This document shows, piece after piece, positions 18,061 to 26,719 of a stretch of DNA of 64,000 nt (position 1 is its first letter; the number at the start of each line of letters is the position of its first letter). This DNA comes from Chelativorans multitrophicus. GTDB taxonomy: Bacteria > Pseudomonadota > Alphaproteobacteria > Rhizobiales > Rhizobiaceae. The position numbers and the translations under genes are program-made. The notes below the pieces were generated by a model. It was not told the origin of the DNA and searched no databases. It worked only from the letters and a program-made list of their open reading frames with translations. The stretch is taken from NCBI RefSeq assembly GCF_011317445.1, contig NZ_JAAAPL010000001.1, positions 558,001-622,000 on the forward strand. Reading direction: 5' to 3'.

Positions 18061-19679
18061 TCCCTTTGCTCCTCGGCACCGGCAGCATCCATATCCGCCC
18101 GCTCCCCCTCCCGCGTCTGATTGGGGACGGTGAAAACCTGGCCGGGCCAAATCCGGTCCGGATCCCGGATCTGGCTCTGGTTGGCCAGATAGATCGTGGT
18201 GTAGCGGATGCCGCGTCCATAGATACGGCGCGAGATTTGCCAGAGCGTATCACCGCGCCGAATGATGACGGAGCCGCCCACCGGCTCAAGAGGCGGCGAA
18301 GTGACTTCAGAGGAATCCCGACCGAGATTGCGGTCATCGGATCGCAATTCGTTTCCCCCGGCCGACGCGACCCGGTCACCCAGTCGATCTTCAACAGCGC
18401 CGGACCGGGACATGTTGCCGTTGCCGGCGTTTGGCCCAGTTTCCGCCAGCTCGCGAGCGTCCGGGCGGGTGGCGCCGTCCGGCAGTCCCTCACCCGCCGC
18501 GCGGGCATCCTGCCGCGTCTCTCCGGCATGGGAAGCTCCCTGCGCGGGGGGCGTCTGCGCCAGCGACCGAGGCGCCACCGCGGCGATTTTTTCGCCTTCA
18601 TGGCGCTCAAACGGTACCGCCGCCCGCGCGATTACCGTACCTTCATCGTCCGCGAGCACATCCGCTCGAATAATATAGTCCCCCACCGGCAAATCGCGCT
18701 CGGCCTCAATCAGGAAACGACCCTCCGGCGATACGGTGGCCTGACCGAGCAGGATGTCATTGGCATAAATGCGCATCGTGCGCCCGGGCGCCGCCCGCCC
18801 GGCAACAAAAACGTTCCGCCCGTCGATCTCCACCGCTTCGATGAAGGGCTCGTCCTTGTTCGGCGTGTCAGACGGCATTTCCGCCTGAGCCGGGCCTTCC
18901 TGGGCAGCCTCCCCGCTGGCATGCGAGCCGGATGTCTCGCCCGGCTTGGCCTCCGCGATCTCGGAAGACTGGGGGATGCTGCCGGCACCGCTTTCCGGCC
19001 CCATCGATTGCGTGGCACCGCCGGCCTGCACCGCTCCGTCCTGGCCTGAAGCTGGCGCATTCTTCTGCCGCTCGTCCAATCCCGCGGTCTCGCCAGACGG
19101 CGGCGCCTCAGCCTCAGGCGTTGTGATTAGCCGGCTGGGCTCGCCCGGCTGCTGGACGAGAGCGACCACCTGGCCATTCTCCGCGGTGGGAACAGAAACG
19201 ATCGCGGTTTCAAGGGACGTCGCGGCCACATTGTCCTTCGACGTGGCACGCAGCACGATATTGTGCTCGCCGGGTTTTAACGGCTTGTCGAGGACCGCCG
19301 CGAAATCCCCGGTGGGACCGGCGGTCGTCTTGGCAAGCAAGGAGGAGCCGCTGACGATTTCCACTTCGGCCCCGGCAACGGCCCTGCCGGCAATCACGAG
19401 CGAGCCGTCAGGCTCAACGCGCAGGAGATCGAAGGCAGGAACGATCACCTGCTCGTCGGTGGCGGCCCGCTGGTCGCCCGCCTCGGCCACGATCGGAGCA
19501 TCGCCAGGCTCGCCACCTGTTGCGGTTGCGCCTTCCGCAGCCTCTGTGGGGGCGTGAGAATCCACCACCGCCTGCGATTGCTCGGTCTGCGAATTGAAAA
19601 TGCCGGTGAAATAAACGAGACCCCCGGCGACCAAGACTCCCGCGATGACAAGCAACGCTTTAAGCGGAGTGAGAACCAT
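18039..19679 (-). CDS. LysM domain membrane-anchored protein
   Basis: 546 residues. One N-terminal transmembrane helix (about 8-28, LKALLVIAGVLVAGGLVYF) anchors it; the middle has Ig-like/bacterial-adhesion-type repeats (GSLVIAGRAVAGAEVEIVSG...GEHNIVLRATSKD and NVFVAGRAAPGRTMRIYAND...GDYIIRADVLADD) separated by long Pro/Ala/Glu/Ser-rich linkers. A single C-terminal LysM domain (about 468-519, GDTLWQISRRIYGRGIRYTTIYLANQ) should bind peptidoglycan. This architecture is common in Rhizobiales as an envelope protein of unknown task. No catalytic domain seen. Confidence 0.88.
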   Translation of the reverse strand: MVLTPLKALLVIAGVLVAGGLVYFTGIFNSQTEQSQAVVDSHAPTEAAEGATATGGEPGDAPIVAEAGDQRAATDEQVIVPAFDLLRVEPDGSLVIAGRAVAGAEVEIVSGSSLLAKTTAGPTGDFAAVLDKPLKPGEHNIVLRATSKDNVAATSLETAIVSVPTAENGQVVALVQQPGEPSRLITTPEAEAPPSGETAGLDERQKNAPASGQDGAVQAGGATQSMGPESGAGSIPQSSEIAEAKPGETSGSHASGEAAQEGPAQAEMPSDTPNKDEPFIEAVEIDGRNVFVAGRAAPGRTMRIYANDILLGQATVSPEGRFLIEAERDLPVGDYIIRADVLADDEGTVIARAAVPFERHEGEKIAAVAPRSLAQTPPAQGASHAGETRQDARAAGEGLPDGATRPDARELAETGPNAGNGNMSRSGAVEDRLGDRVASAGGNELRSDDRNLGRDSSEVTSPPLEPVGGSVIIRRGDTLWQISRRIYGRGIRYTTIYLANQSQIRDPDRIWPGQVFTVPNQTREGERADMDAAGAEEQRDYSTSSR

Positions 19680-19839
19680 GTTTCAAACTCTTTGTCGTTA
19701 CCAGCCGGTCTATCTCTTTTTGCAGCCAAGGACAAGGCGAGGTCCCTTGAAGTCCCGGCATTCACCCGGCTTTGTTGCTCCCTCGACAGATGACAATAGT
19801 CACTTGACCCGGCTCGCCAAGCCAATCACCAATGCTCAC

Positions 19840-20439
19840 ATGAAAGCGATCACATCCGTTTGCGTCTACTGCGGCTCTTCCACGGGCCGCGGCGACGGCT
19901 ATCTCACCGCCGGCCGAAGGCTCGGCAATGCGCTTGCGCAAGCAGGCATCCGTCTCGTTTATGGCGGAGGAACCAAAGGCATCATGGGGGCGGTCGCCGC
20001 CGGGTGCCTGGAAAAGGGAGGCAAGGTCACGGGCATCATTCCGCGCTTCCTGATAAAATGGGAAGCGACCGAAAACGCGCATACCAGCCTCGACGACCTC
20101 ATCGTCACCGAGGACATGCACCAGCGCAAGCATCTGATGTTCGACCATTCCGACGCCTTCATCGCACTTCCGGGCGGCATCGGGACGGTGGAGGAGATCG
20201 TCGAGATCATGACCTGGGCCCAACTCGGCCGGCACGAGAAACCCATCGTTTTCGCCAATATCGACGGCTTCTGGGCGCCTCTTATGTCGCTTCTGGAACA
20301 TATGAGAGCGGAAGGCTTCATCCATACCGGACACCGCGTGAAACCGCTCGTCATCGATCACGTGGACGAAATCGTGCCGGCACTTATGGGCACCGGCTCC
20401 CCTTCCGAGGGTGACCCCGCGATTATTGAACGGCTTTGA
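19840..20439 (+). CDS. LOG family protein (cytokinin riboside 5'-monophosphate phosphoribohydrolase-like)
   Basis: 199-residue Rossmann-fold protein of the LOG/TIGR00730 family. Key motifs: VYCGSSTGR near the N-terminus, YGGGTKGIMGAVA, and the active-site PGGIGTVEE at 111-119 (PGGxGTxxE). Family members release the base from nucleoside monophosphates; in bacteria the natural substrate may be AMP or other nucleotides rather than cytokinins. The frame is open for 65 codons upstream, but ATG 19840 (MKAITSVCVYCGSS) gives the family N-terminus; no strong ribosome binding site precedes it. The 3' end overlaps convergent rarD by 17 bases. Confidence 0.92.
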   Translation: MKAITSVCVYCGSSTGRGDGYLTAGRRLGNALAQAGIRLVYGGGTKGIMGAVAAGCLEKGGKVTGIIPRFLIKWEATENAHTSLDDLIVTEDMHQRKHLMFDHSDAFIALPGGIGTVEEIVEIMTWAQLGRHEKPIVFANIDGFWAPLMSLLEHMRAEGFIHTGHRVKPLVIDHVDEIVPALMGTGSPSEGDPAIIERL

Positions 20440-21343
20440 CCTTTGCCCCACGGAGCATCGGCCAGGTGTAAAGCGCCAGCGCGATCCAGATGAGGGCGAA
20501 GGTGAAGGCCTGGACGCGGCTGAAAGGCTCCTTGAAAATGAAAACGGCCGTAATGAAAACCATGCTTGGCGCGATATACTGCATGATGCCGATCGTCGCG
20601 TAGCGCAAAGCCTTGGCGCCAAAGGCGTATAGAAGGAATGGGCATGCGGTTACGGGCCCGCAGGCCAGAAGCAGCACCATATTCTCCGGCTGCCCGAGGC
20701 CGAAGTGTCCCTGCCCCGTCCATTGCAGCCAGGCGATATAGGCAAGAGCCGGCACGCTGAGAATGAGCACTTCGAGGAAGAAACCCTGGCTCGGGCCGAT
20801 TGGCAGGGTCTTTCTAAGGAAGCCGTAGACAGCAAATGTCATGGCGATCATCAGCGATAGCCATGGCAATCCGCCGCTTTCGATTGTCAGCACCGCCACC
20901 GCAGCAGTCGCAAGCGCAACTGCGGCGAGCTGCAGCCGGGTGAATTTCTCGCCCAGGAACACCGCCGCCATGGCGATGGAAACAAGCGGGTTGATGTAAT
21001 AACCGAGGGCGGTGTCGAGCGCACGGTCTGTTGCAATTGCCCAGACATAAAGGCCCCAATTGGCTGTAATGAGCGAAGCGGTCAAAGCGGCCAGCAACAA
21101 GGTCCGCGGCGAGCGGAGAGCCTTGCGGACATCGGCGGTGCGGCCAAGGAGGAGCAGCACCACGGCCGCGATCGGCACGGACCATACAACGCGATGCGCA
21201 ACCACTTCCATAGGCGGAATATGCGCAACCATCTTGAGAAAGATGGGAAGCAGGCCCCATAAGAAATATGCCGAAAAGGCAAACAGAAAACCTTGGGCAG
21301 AGTCGCCCTTGCTTGGCGGTGGAACTGCCACTGTCTCGGTCAT
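20423..21343 (-). CDS. rarD: RarD/EamA family transporter
   Basis: 306-residue inner-membrane protein with ten hydrophobic helices arranged as two EamA repeats. FAFSAYFLWGLLPIFLKM and EVVAHRVVWSVP near the N-terminus are typical of the RarD (chloramphenicol-sensitive) branch of the drug/metabolite transporter superfamily; related proteins move amino acids or other metabolites. Substrate unknown. It starts one base after the cimA stop on the same strand, so it is likely co-transcribed with citramalate synthase, which hints at a branched-chain amino acid link, though that is only positional. Confidence 0.88.
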   Translation of the reverse strand: MTETVAVPPPSKGDSAQGFLFAFSAYFLWGLLPIFLKMVAHIPPMEVVAHRVVWSVPIAAVVLLLLGRTADVRKALRSPRTLLLAALTASLITANWGLYVWAIATDRALDTALGYYINPLVSIAMAAVFLGEKFTRLQLAAVALATAAVAVLTIESGGLPWLSLMIAMTFAVYGFLRKTLPIGPSQGFFLEVLILSVPALAYIAWLQWTGQGHFGLGQPENMVLLLACGPVTACPFLLYAFGAKALRYATIGIMQYIAPSMVFITAVFIFKEPFSRVQAFTFALIWIALALYTWPMLRGAKVKAVQ

Positions 21344-21344
21344 G

Positions 21345-22955
21345 TCATTCGGCCGCGAGGCCGGTCCTTTCCCGGTTCTTCACCAGCTTATAGACAATGG
21401 AATCCATCAGCGCTTGAAAGGACGCATCGATGATGTTGTCGGAAACGCCCACGGTCCACCAGCGGTCCCCCGCAGCGTCATGGGATTCGATTAAAACGCG
21501 CGTGACGGCCTCGGTGCCGCCATTGAGGATCCGCACCTTATAGTCCGTAAGGGTCATATCCTCGATTTCCGACTGAAATTTGCCGAGGTCCTTCCGAAGC
21601 GCGACGTCAAGCGCGTTCACGGGGCCGTGCCCTTCCGCGACCGAGAGCCGCGTCTCCCCGTCGATCGTCACGCGCACTACAGCCTCGGAGACGGTCTTCA
21701 GGTTGCCATTGGCGTCGAACCGGCGCTCCACCATGCAGCGGAAGCCATCCACCTTGAAGAATTCGGGCACCTTTCCAAGTATGCGGCGCGCCAGAAGCTC
21801 GAAGCTCGCATCCGCGCCCTCATAGGCATAGCCTTGCGCCTCGCGCTCCTTCACCAGCGCAATCAGCGTGTCGAGCCGGGGATCTGCCTTCTCCACCTGA
21901 ATCCCGCGCCGTGTAAGCTCGGCGATGAAGTTGGACTTTCCTCCCTGGTCAGAGACCATCACCCGTCGCGTGTTGCCTACCCGCTCAGGCAGCACATGCT
22001 CGTAGGTCTGCGGGTCTTTCAGGATCGCCGAGGCGTGGATTCCCGCCTTGGTCGCGAAGGCGGACGTGCCCACAAAGGGCGCCTGCGTATCGGGCGCCCG
22101 GTTCAGGAGCTCGTCGAAAGCATGCGAAATGCGCGAGATGCGTTTCAGCTCGTCCTCGGCTATGCCCACCTCGAAGCGTTCGGCATAGACCGGCTTGAGC
22201 ATCAGCGTGGGAATGATCGTGACGAGATTGGCGTTCCCGCACCGCTCGCCGATGCCGTTAAGGGTGCCCTGGATCTGCCTTACGCCCGCCTCGACCGCGG
22301 CCAGGGAATTCGCGACCGCCTGGCCGGTATCGTCATGGGCATGGATGCCAAGATGCGAGCCGGGAATGCCGGCTGCGATGACCGCCGACACGATCTCGCG
22401 CACTTCCCTCGGCTGCGTTCCGCCGTTGGTGTCGCATAGCACCACCCAGCGGCACGCCGCCTCATAGGCGGCTAGCGCACAGGCGAGCGCGTAGTCCGGA
22501 TTGGCCTTGTAGCCGTCGAAGAAGTGCTCGCAGTCGACTATGGCTTCCCTTCCGGCCGCGCGCGCAGCAGCCACGGAAGAGCGGATTGACTCCAAATTCT
22601 CTTCATTGGTCGCGCCGAGGGCGACCCGCACGTGATAATCCCAGCTTTTGGCGACAAAGCAGACCGCATCGCTCTCAGCTTGCGTAAGCGCCGCAAGGCC
22701 CGGATCGTTGGCGGCAGAGATCCCCGGCCGCTTTGTCATTCCGAACGCCACGAAGGCGGCGCGTCGCGTGCGCTTTTTGGAGAAAAACTCCGTGTCGGTC
22801 GGGTTGGCGCCGGGATATCCGCCCTCGACATAATCAACGCCGAGCTCATCGAGCAGCTGCGCGATGGCGATCTTGTCCTCAACGGAAAAGTCCACGCCCG
22901 GAGTCTGCTGTCCGTCGCGCAAGGTGGTATCGAAGAGATAGATGCGTTCTTTCAT
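21345..22955 (-). CDS. cimA: Citramalate synthase
   Basis: 536 residues. LFDTTLRDGQQTPGVDFSVEDKIAIAQLLDELGVDYVEGGYPGANPTD is the TIM-barrel start of the homocitrate/isopropylmalate/citramalate synthase family, and the GYPGANPTD variant with this long C-terminus fits TIGR00977 (citramalate synthase or alpha-isopropylmalate synthase family type 2). HAHDDTGQAVANSLAAV carries metal-binding histidines. The C-terminal 150 residues form the LeuA-type regulatory dimer domain. The reaction would be pyruvate plus acetyl-CoA to (R)-citramalate, a threonine-independent route to isoleucine. Alternative: another acyl acceptor in the same family. Confidence 0.88.
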   Translation of the reverse strand: MKERIYLFDTTLRDGQQTPGVDFSVEDKIAIAQLLDELGVDYVEGGYPGANPTDTEFFSKKRTRRAAFVAFGMTKRPGISAANDPGLAALTQAESDAVCFVAKSWDYHVRVALGATNEENLESIRSSVAAARAAGREAIVDCEHFFDGYKANPDYALACALAAYEAACRWVVLCDTNGGTQPREVREIVSAVIAAGIPGSHLGIHAHDDTGQAVANSLAAVEAGVRQIQGTLNGIGERCGNANLVTIIPTLMLKPVYAERFEVGIAEDELKRISRISHAFDELLNRAPDTQAPFVGTSAFATKAGIHASAILKDPQTYEHVLPERVGNTRRVMVSDQGGKSNFIAELTRRGIQVEKADPRLDTLIALVKEREAQGYAYEGADASFELLARRILGKVPEFFKVDGFRCMVERRFDANGNLKTVSEAVVRVTIDGETRLSVAEGHGPVNALDVALRKDLGKFQSEIEDMTLTDYKVRILNGGTEAVTRVLIESHDAAGDRWWTVGVSDNIIDASFQALMDSIVYKLVKNRERTGLAAE

Positions 22956-23037
22956 CTAAGGCTGGATGCGCAAGCATCCCCCTCCGGCCTGCCGGTCTCA
23001 CCGGACCTCAATTCTGGATGGAAGCGGTGCAACGTGG

Positions 23038-23529
23038 TCATTTCGTCCTCAATGGCGGCCATTGATCGGTATCGTGGTCAGGATGCTGATAGGAAACGAG
23101 ATCGGCCAGAAATTCCGTGGCGCCGGTATCCTCCATCGTCGCATGACCCGGCAAGGTATGGAGCGTGTCGACATAGGGCAGCTTGCCCTCGATTCCCCAC
23201 TGGATGCGCGGGGCGACCTCTTCCGGATGATCGAAAGCGCCGATGGCAAGCGCGATCCCGTCCGGCGCCTCATAGGTCAGCGGGGTGCCGCATTCCGCGC
23301 AGAACCCGCGCTTTACGTGATTGGAGGATTGGAAGCGTTTCGGCTCGCCGCGGGTCCACTCCAGCTTCGCCTTGCGCGCGGAGACCAGCGGCGCATAAAA
23401 ATTGCCGAACGCCTTCTGGCACATGCGGCAGTGGCAGATGGAAGGTTCGCCCAGCGCGCCTTCGATGCGAAAGCGCACCGCGCCGCACTGGCAGCCGCCG
23501 GTGTAGACCGGTTGATTGTCGAGGCTCAT
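23038..23529 (-). CDS. GFA/CENP-V family zinc protein
   Basis: 163-residue member of the glutathione-dependent formaldehyde-activating (GFA/CENP-V) fold. Zinc ligands are visible: GGCQCGAVRF (C13, C15), ICHCRMCQ (C32, C34, C37) and GFCAECGTPL (C77, C80). Most members are not proven Gfa enzymes, so the substrate, possibly a glutathione adduct, is not assigned. AAGGAG lies 8 bases before the start. A VOC-family gene and a DUF559 gene lie just upstream on the same strand with gaps of 21 and -4 bases, so all three probably form one operon. Confidence 0.9.
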   Translation of the reverse strand: MSLDNQPVYTGGCQCGAVRFRIEGALGEPSICHCRMCQKAFGNFYAPLVSARKAKLEWTRGEPKRFQSSNHVKRGFCAECGTPLTYEAPDGIALAIGAFDHPEEVAPRIQWGIEGKLPYVDTLHTLPGHATMEDTGATEFLADLVSYQHPDHDTDQWPPLRTK

Positions 23530-23550
23530 CGCAAAGCTCCTTGCCGCCGC

Positions 23551-23934
23551 TTATGCCGGCGCGTGGCAGACCGCTTCAATATTGTTGCCGTCCGGGTCGA
23601 GAACAAATGCGCCGTAGTAATTGGGATGGTAATGCGGACGCAGGCCCGGCGCGCCATTGTCCTTGCCTCCGGCGGCGATTGCCGCCTGATGGAAAGCGTC
23701 GACCTCATCTCTCGTGCGGGCGGTGAAGGCGACATGCTTCGCCTCGCCCGAGCTGCCCGTCTCGTGCAGCCAATAGACCGGCCGGTCGCGGCCATAGCCG
23801 CCGACCTTCACCCCGCCGGTATATTCCGTGGGCACCATCATCATGAGGCTTGCACCCAATGGCGCGAGCGCCTGATCGTAAAATGCCTTCGCGCGATCGA
23901 AATTCGCAACCTTGATGCCGATGTGATCGATCAT
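23551..23934 (-). CDS. VOC (glyoxalase/bleomycin resistance) family protein
   Basis: 127-residue single VOC module: IDHIGIKVANFDRAKAFYDQALAPLG at the N-terminus (metal-binding His), HVAFTARTRDEVDAFHQAAIAAGG in the middle and YYGAFVLDPDGNNIEAVCH near the end (metal-binding Glu). This group is widespread in alphaproteobacteria with no defined substrate; glyoxalase I, dioxygenase or antibiotic binding functions are all possible. Its ATG overlaps the stop of the upstream DUF559 gene by four bases (ATGA). Confidence 0.9.
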   Translation of the reverse strand: MIDHIGIKVANFDRAKAFYDQALAPLGASLMMMVPTEYTGGVKVGGYGRDRPVYWLHETGSSGEAKHVAFTARTRDEVDAFHQAAIAAGGKDNGAPGLRPHYHPNYYGAFVLDPDGNNIEAVCHAPA

Positions 23935-24344
23935 TGCGTCAGCTCCTTCTCATGCAGCACTCCGGCCCTGGCCGCATCTCCTGCGATCAATCCCGCTGCG
24001 GCCACGATGTGGCGGCAGACGCCGTCAATATCGCGCAGGATTTCGTCATTCCAGAAGCGAAGGATGGTCCAGCCATCTGCTTTCAGGCGCGCGGTTCGTA
24101 GTTCATCTCGCCGCGCGGTATTCGGCTCGCCGTGCTGCGAACCATCAACTTCCACAATCAATTCCTCGGCTGGACATGCGAAATCAGCAATATAGCCGGC
24201 GATTGGCATTTGGCGCCGGAACCCAAGACCTGCGAGCCGGTGCGCACGTAGAGAATTCCAGAGCTTCAGCTCGGCGTCCGTCATCGCGTTGCGCATCGCC
24301 TTCGCGTTGCGGCGATTGCGTCCAGGGACCGGCGTATGCGGCAT
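23931..24344 (-). CDS. DUF559 family endonuclease-like protein
   Basis: 137 residues from ATG 24344, with GGGAGGG seven bases upstream. RNAKAMRNAMTDAELKLWNSLRAHRLAGLGFRRQMPIAGYIADFACPAEELIVEVDGSQH matches DUF559, which has the very-short-patch-repair (Vsr)/restriction endonuclease-like fold; the core residues D (IADF), E-x-D (IVEVDGSQH) and the following WTILRFWNDEI are present. Function is unknown although a structure-specific or mobile-element-related nuclease is often suggested. The gene is next to palindromic repeats. Coupled to the VOC gene by ATGA overlap. Confidence 0.88.
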   Translation of the reverse strand: MPHTPVPGRNRRNAKAMRNAMTDAELKLWNSLRAHRLAGLGFRRQMPIAGYIADFACPAEELIVEVDGSQHGEPNTARRDELRTARLKADGWTILRFWNDEILRDIDGVCRHIVAAAGLIAGDAARAGVLHEKELTQ

Positions 24345-24394
24345 CACCAGCCCTCCCGCGCAGGAAAAATCGTGAAGGCCGGTGCACTGTGTTG

Positions 24395-24551
24395 CCCCCC
24401 TCTGGCCTGCCGGCCATCTCCCCCACAAGGGGGGAGATCGGATAATCGCGATGCTGGCTCCCTACGATCCGCTTCTTCAAGATTGGCGTGGACGATCCTG
24501 AAGGCTGATCTCCCCCCCTGTGGGGGAGATGGCCGGCAGGCCAGAGGGGGG
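24395..24551. repeat. Paired inverted copies of an intergenic palindromic repeat
   Basis: Two nearly identical copies, about 46 bases each, lie head to head at 24395-24440 and 24507-24551, separated by 66 bases. Each copy contains CCTCTGGCCTGCCGGCC next to CATCTCCCCC and its own complement, so each is also a hairpin. A third, partial arm (GCCCGGCAGGGCAGAGGGGGG) follows at 24586-24606. This resembles the RIME/REP-type palindromic elements scattered between genes in Mesorhizobium-like genomes. It occupies most of the 277-base gap between cysS and the DUF559 gene; no gene is seen there. Confidence 0.85.
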
Positions 24552-24621
24552 CGCTGTTCCGCCAGCATACGCCCCTTGAGAGCGTGCCCGGCAGGGCAGA
24601 GGGGGGTCGCCAGCTCCGCGC

Positions 24622-26115
24622 TCACCGCTTCACCTCCCATTTCGTCCGGCGCTCGCCGGTTTCGGGATCCTTATAGTCCATGAGCTGGATCCCGCGGCCC
24701 GACAGTTCCTCCCGGATGCGATCGGCCTCAGGGAAATTCTTCGCGCGAAGGAGGGAGAGGCGAGCAGCCACGCGCTCTTCCACCGCCGCCTCATCAATCG
24801 CCGCATCCGCCGCCTTGCCAGAAAACCACTGGTCCTGAGACTGCGTCAGCAATCCCAAAAGCACGGCATTCGCCTTAAGGTCCGCCTTTGCGGCCTCGCT
24901 TCCCCTCGCCGCCTGCGCCCGCAGGTCGTGCAGAACCGTGATCGCTGCGGGCGTTCCGAGATCATCAAGAAGCGCGCGCCGTACCGCGCCGCTATCGCCC
25001 TCTTGGTGCTTGGCGTCTCCCACCACCCGGTACCAGCCGTCGAGCACAGCCTCCGCCTCCTCAAGCTTGCGCAATGAGAAGTCGAGCGGCTCGCGGTAAT
25101 GGGTCATGAGGATCGCGAGCCGCAGCACCTCGCCGGGCCATTTGCGGCCGCCGAAATTCTCCGTCGCCAGCAGGTCGTGGATGGTGACGAAGTTGCCTTC
25201 GGACTTGGCCATCTTCTTGCCCTCCACCTGCACAAAGCCGTTGTGCAGCCAGTAATTGGCCATCACCGGCGTGCCATGGGCGCAGCGCGATTGGGCAATC
25301 TCGTTCTCGTGGTGCGGGAAGATCAGGTCGAGCCCGCCGCCGTGGATATCGAACACCTCGCCCAGATACGCCGCCGACATGGCGGAGCATTCGATGTGCC
25401 AGCCGGGGCGGCCGCGGATGACGAGCGGCTTTCCCTCGAAGGTGAAGCGCCCTTCCCAGCCCGGCTCCTCGGCCGAAGATTCCTTCCAGAGAACGAAATC
25501 CGACGGGTTCCTCTTATGCGGGTCCACGGCCACGCGCGCGCCTGCCTGCTGGTCTTCCAGCCGGCGCTTGGAAAGCTGGCCATAATCCGGCATGGAGGCC
25601 GTATCGAACAGGATTTCTCCTTTGGCCGCATAGGCATGGCCGCGGTCGATGAGAGTTTGAATCAAGCTTGCCATATCGGCCTTGCCATCCGTCCGCGGCA
25701 GCACGAATTCCGTCGCGCGCGGCTCATGGGTAGGAGCAAGGCAGCCGAGTGCGGCCACATCCGCATGAAATTGCGCCGCCGTGCGCTCGGTCACGCGGCG
25801 GATGGCCTCGTTGAGCGTGAGCCTGCCCGCGGTAATGTCCTCGCCGAAGTCACGCAATGCGCGGGCGTTGATCTTGTCATCAACGTCCGTGATGTTGCGG
25901 ACATAGGTGACGTGGTCATCGCCGTAGAGTTGGCGCAGGAGCCTGAAGAGGACGTCGAAGACGATCACCGGTCGCGCATTGCCGATATGGGCGAAGTCGT
26001 AGACCGTGGGCCCGCAGACATACATGCGCACATTCGCCGGATCGAGGGGCACGAACTCCTCGTCGCGCCGCGTCAGCGTGTTGTAGAGCTTCAGTGCCTT
26101 GAACCCGTCAGACAT
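24622..26115 (-). CDS. cysS: Cysteinyl-tRNA synthetase
   Basis: Class I synthetase charging tRNA-Cys. 497 residues from ATG 26115 ([13 protein letters not shown]), with AGGAT seven bases before it; the frame extends nine codons further. [19 protein letters not shown] contains zinc ligand C34 and the HIGH-like motif (43-46); the second zinc/substrate segment is WHIECSAMS and [18 protein letters not shown] is the KMSKS loop near residue 301. The C-terminal region carries the anticodon-binding helices. It is slightly longer than the E. coli enzyme (461), as usual in this group. A long open frame on the opposite strand is a shadow. Confidence 0.97.
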   Translation of the reverse strand: MSDGFKALKLYNTLTRRDEEFVPLDPANVRMYVCGPTVYDFAHIGNARPVIVFDVLFRLLRQLYGDDHVTYVRNITDVDDKINARALRDFGEDITAGRLTLNEAIRRVTERTAAQFHADVAALGCLAPTHEPRATEFVLPRTDGKADMASLIQTLIDRGHAYAAKGEILFDTASMPDYGQLSKRRLEDQQAGARVAVDPHKRNPSDFVLWKESSAEEPGWEGRFTFEGKPLVIRGRPGWHIECSAMSAAYLGEVFDIHGGGLDLIFPHHENEIAQSRCAHGTPVMANYWLHNGFVQVEGKKMAKSEGNFVTIHDLLATENFGGRKWPGEVLRLAILMTHYREPLDFSLRKLEEAEAVLDGWYRVVGDAKHQEGDSGAVRRALLDDLGTPAAITVLHDLRAQAARGSEAAKADLKANAVLLGLLTQSQDQWFSGKAADAAIDEAAVEERVAARLSLLRAKNFPEADRIREELSGRGIQLMDYKDPETGERRTKWEVKR

Positions 26116-26459
26116 GCCCGATCCTGTGATAACAACATCCATGCGGCGCTCCGGCCGGCTGGCCTGGGCGTTTTTCGTATCGGGAAAGGAAGGCGAAAAC
26201 GACCGGACCAGCGGAGAAGCGCTAGCCGATAATGCAAATGCCGATAATGGCGAACAGCGTTTTCATCGCCGCTCTTATCGCCTCGACCGATGCCCGCGTC
26301 AAGCGCGATCAGCTGTGGTTCGCGCGCAACACCACCGCAAGGAAGTATTAAGCCTTCCGCGAGACTCTCATCGGGCGATGGGTCGCACGCTCATGGAACA
26401 TGATTTCGTCGGAATCCGTTCCCAGTTAACGAGCAAACGTGAACCAGTCAGGCAGTGTC
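26116..26459. other. Intergenic region upstream of cysS
   Basis: 344 bases between the divergent cysS and the small gene at 26460; both promoters should be here. A 40-codon open frame at 26232-26351 has three in-frame ATGs but no clear ribosome binding site and no recognisable family, so I do not call it. No repeat, RNA or operator identified. Confidence 0.5.
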
Positions 26460-26648
26460 ATGGCCATTGATAGCGCCACAGAGAACCGAGCACAGAAGTC
26501 CGAGGAAGAAGAGGCGGCGAAGCCCGAACTCGTCCGAAAGTATCGGCGGGTCGGCCCGGCCGCGATCAACGCGGCCTTGCTCTGCAAGCCGAAGCAGAAG
26601 AAAGAAGAGCCGAAGCCCTCATACGAGCCGCGCGAGGACGAGATCTGA
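26460..26648 (+). CDS. Small hypothetical protein (62 aa)
   Basis: 62-residue hydrophilic protein: acidic N-terminal part (ENRAQKSEEEEAAKPE), a short amphipathic middle (LVRKYRRVGPAAINAALLC) and a charged lysine/glutamate tail (KPKQKKEEPKPSYEPREDEI). No signal peptide or known domain. An upstream in-frame GTG at 26439 is possible; ATG 26460 has AGGCAG before it. Codon use looks like a real high-GC gene and the middle segment seems familiar from small rhizobial proteins, but I cannot name the family. Confidence 0.5.
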   Translation: MAIDSATENRAQKSEEEEAAKPELVRKYRRVGPAAINAALLCKPKQKKEEPKPSYEPREDEI

Positions 26649-26719
26649 TCCAAGCGCGGCCGCAATGCCGCCGATCAACGCGTCAAGAACGCGCCCCGGA
26701 AAAAAGTGGCCGCTACAGC

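Noticed and set aside
25099-26232. 377-codon open frame antisense to cysS
   Set aside because: Shadow of cysS, which carries all class I synthetase motifs; the antisense product resembles no family.
26232-26351. 40-codon open frame with three in-frame ATGs
   Set aside because: No clear ribosome binding site or recognisable sequence; length is compatible with chance.
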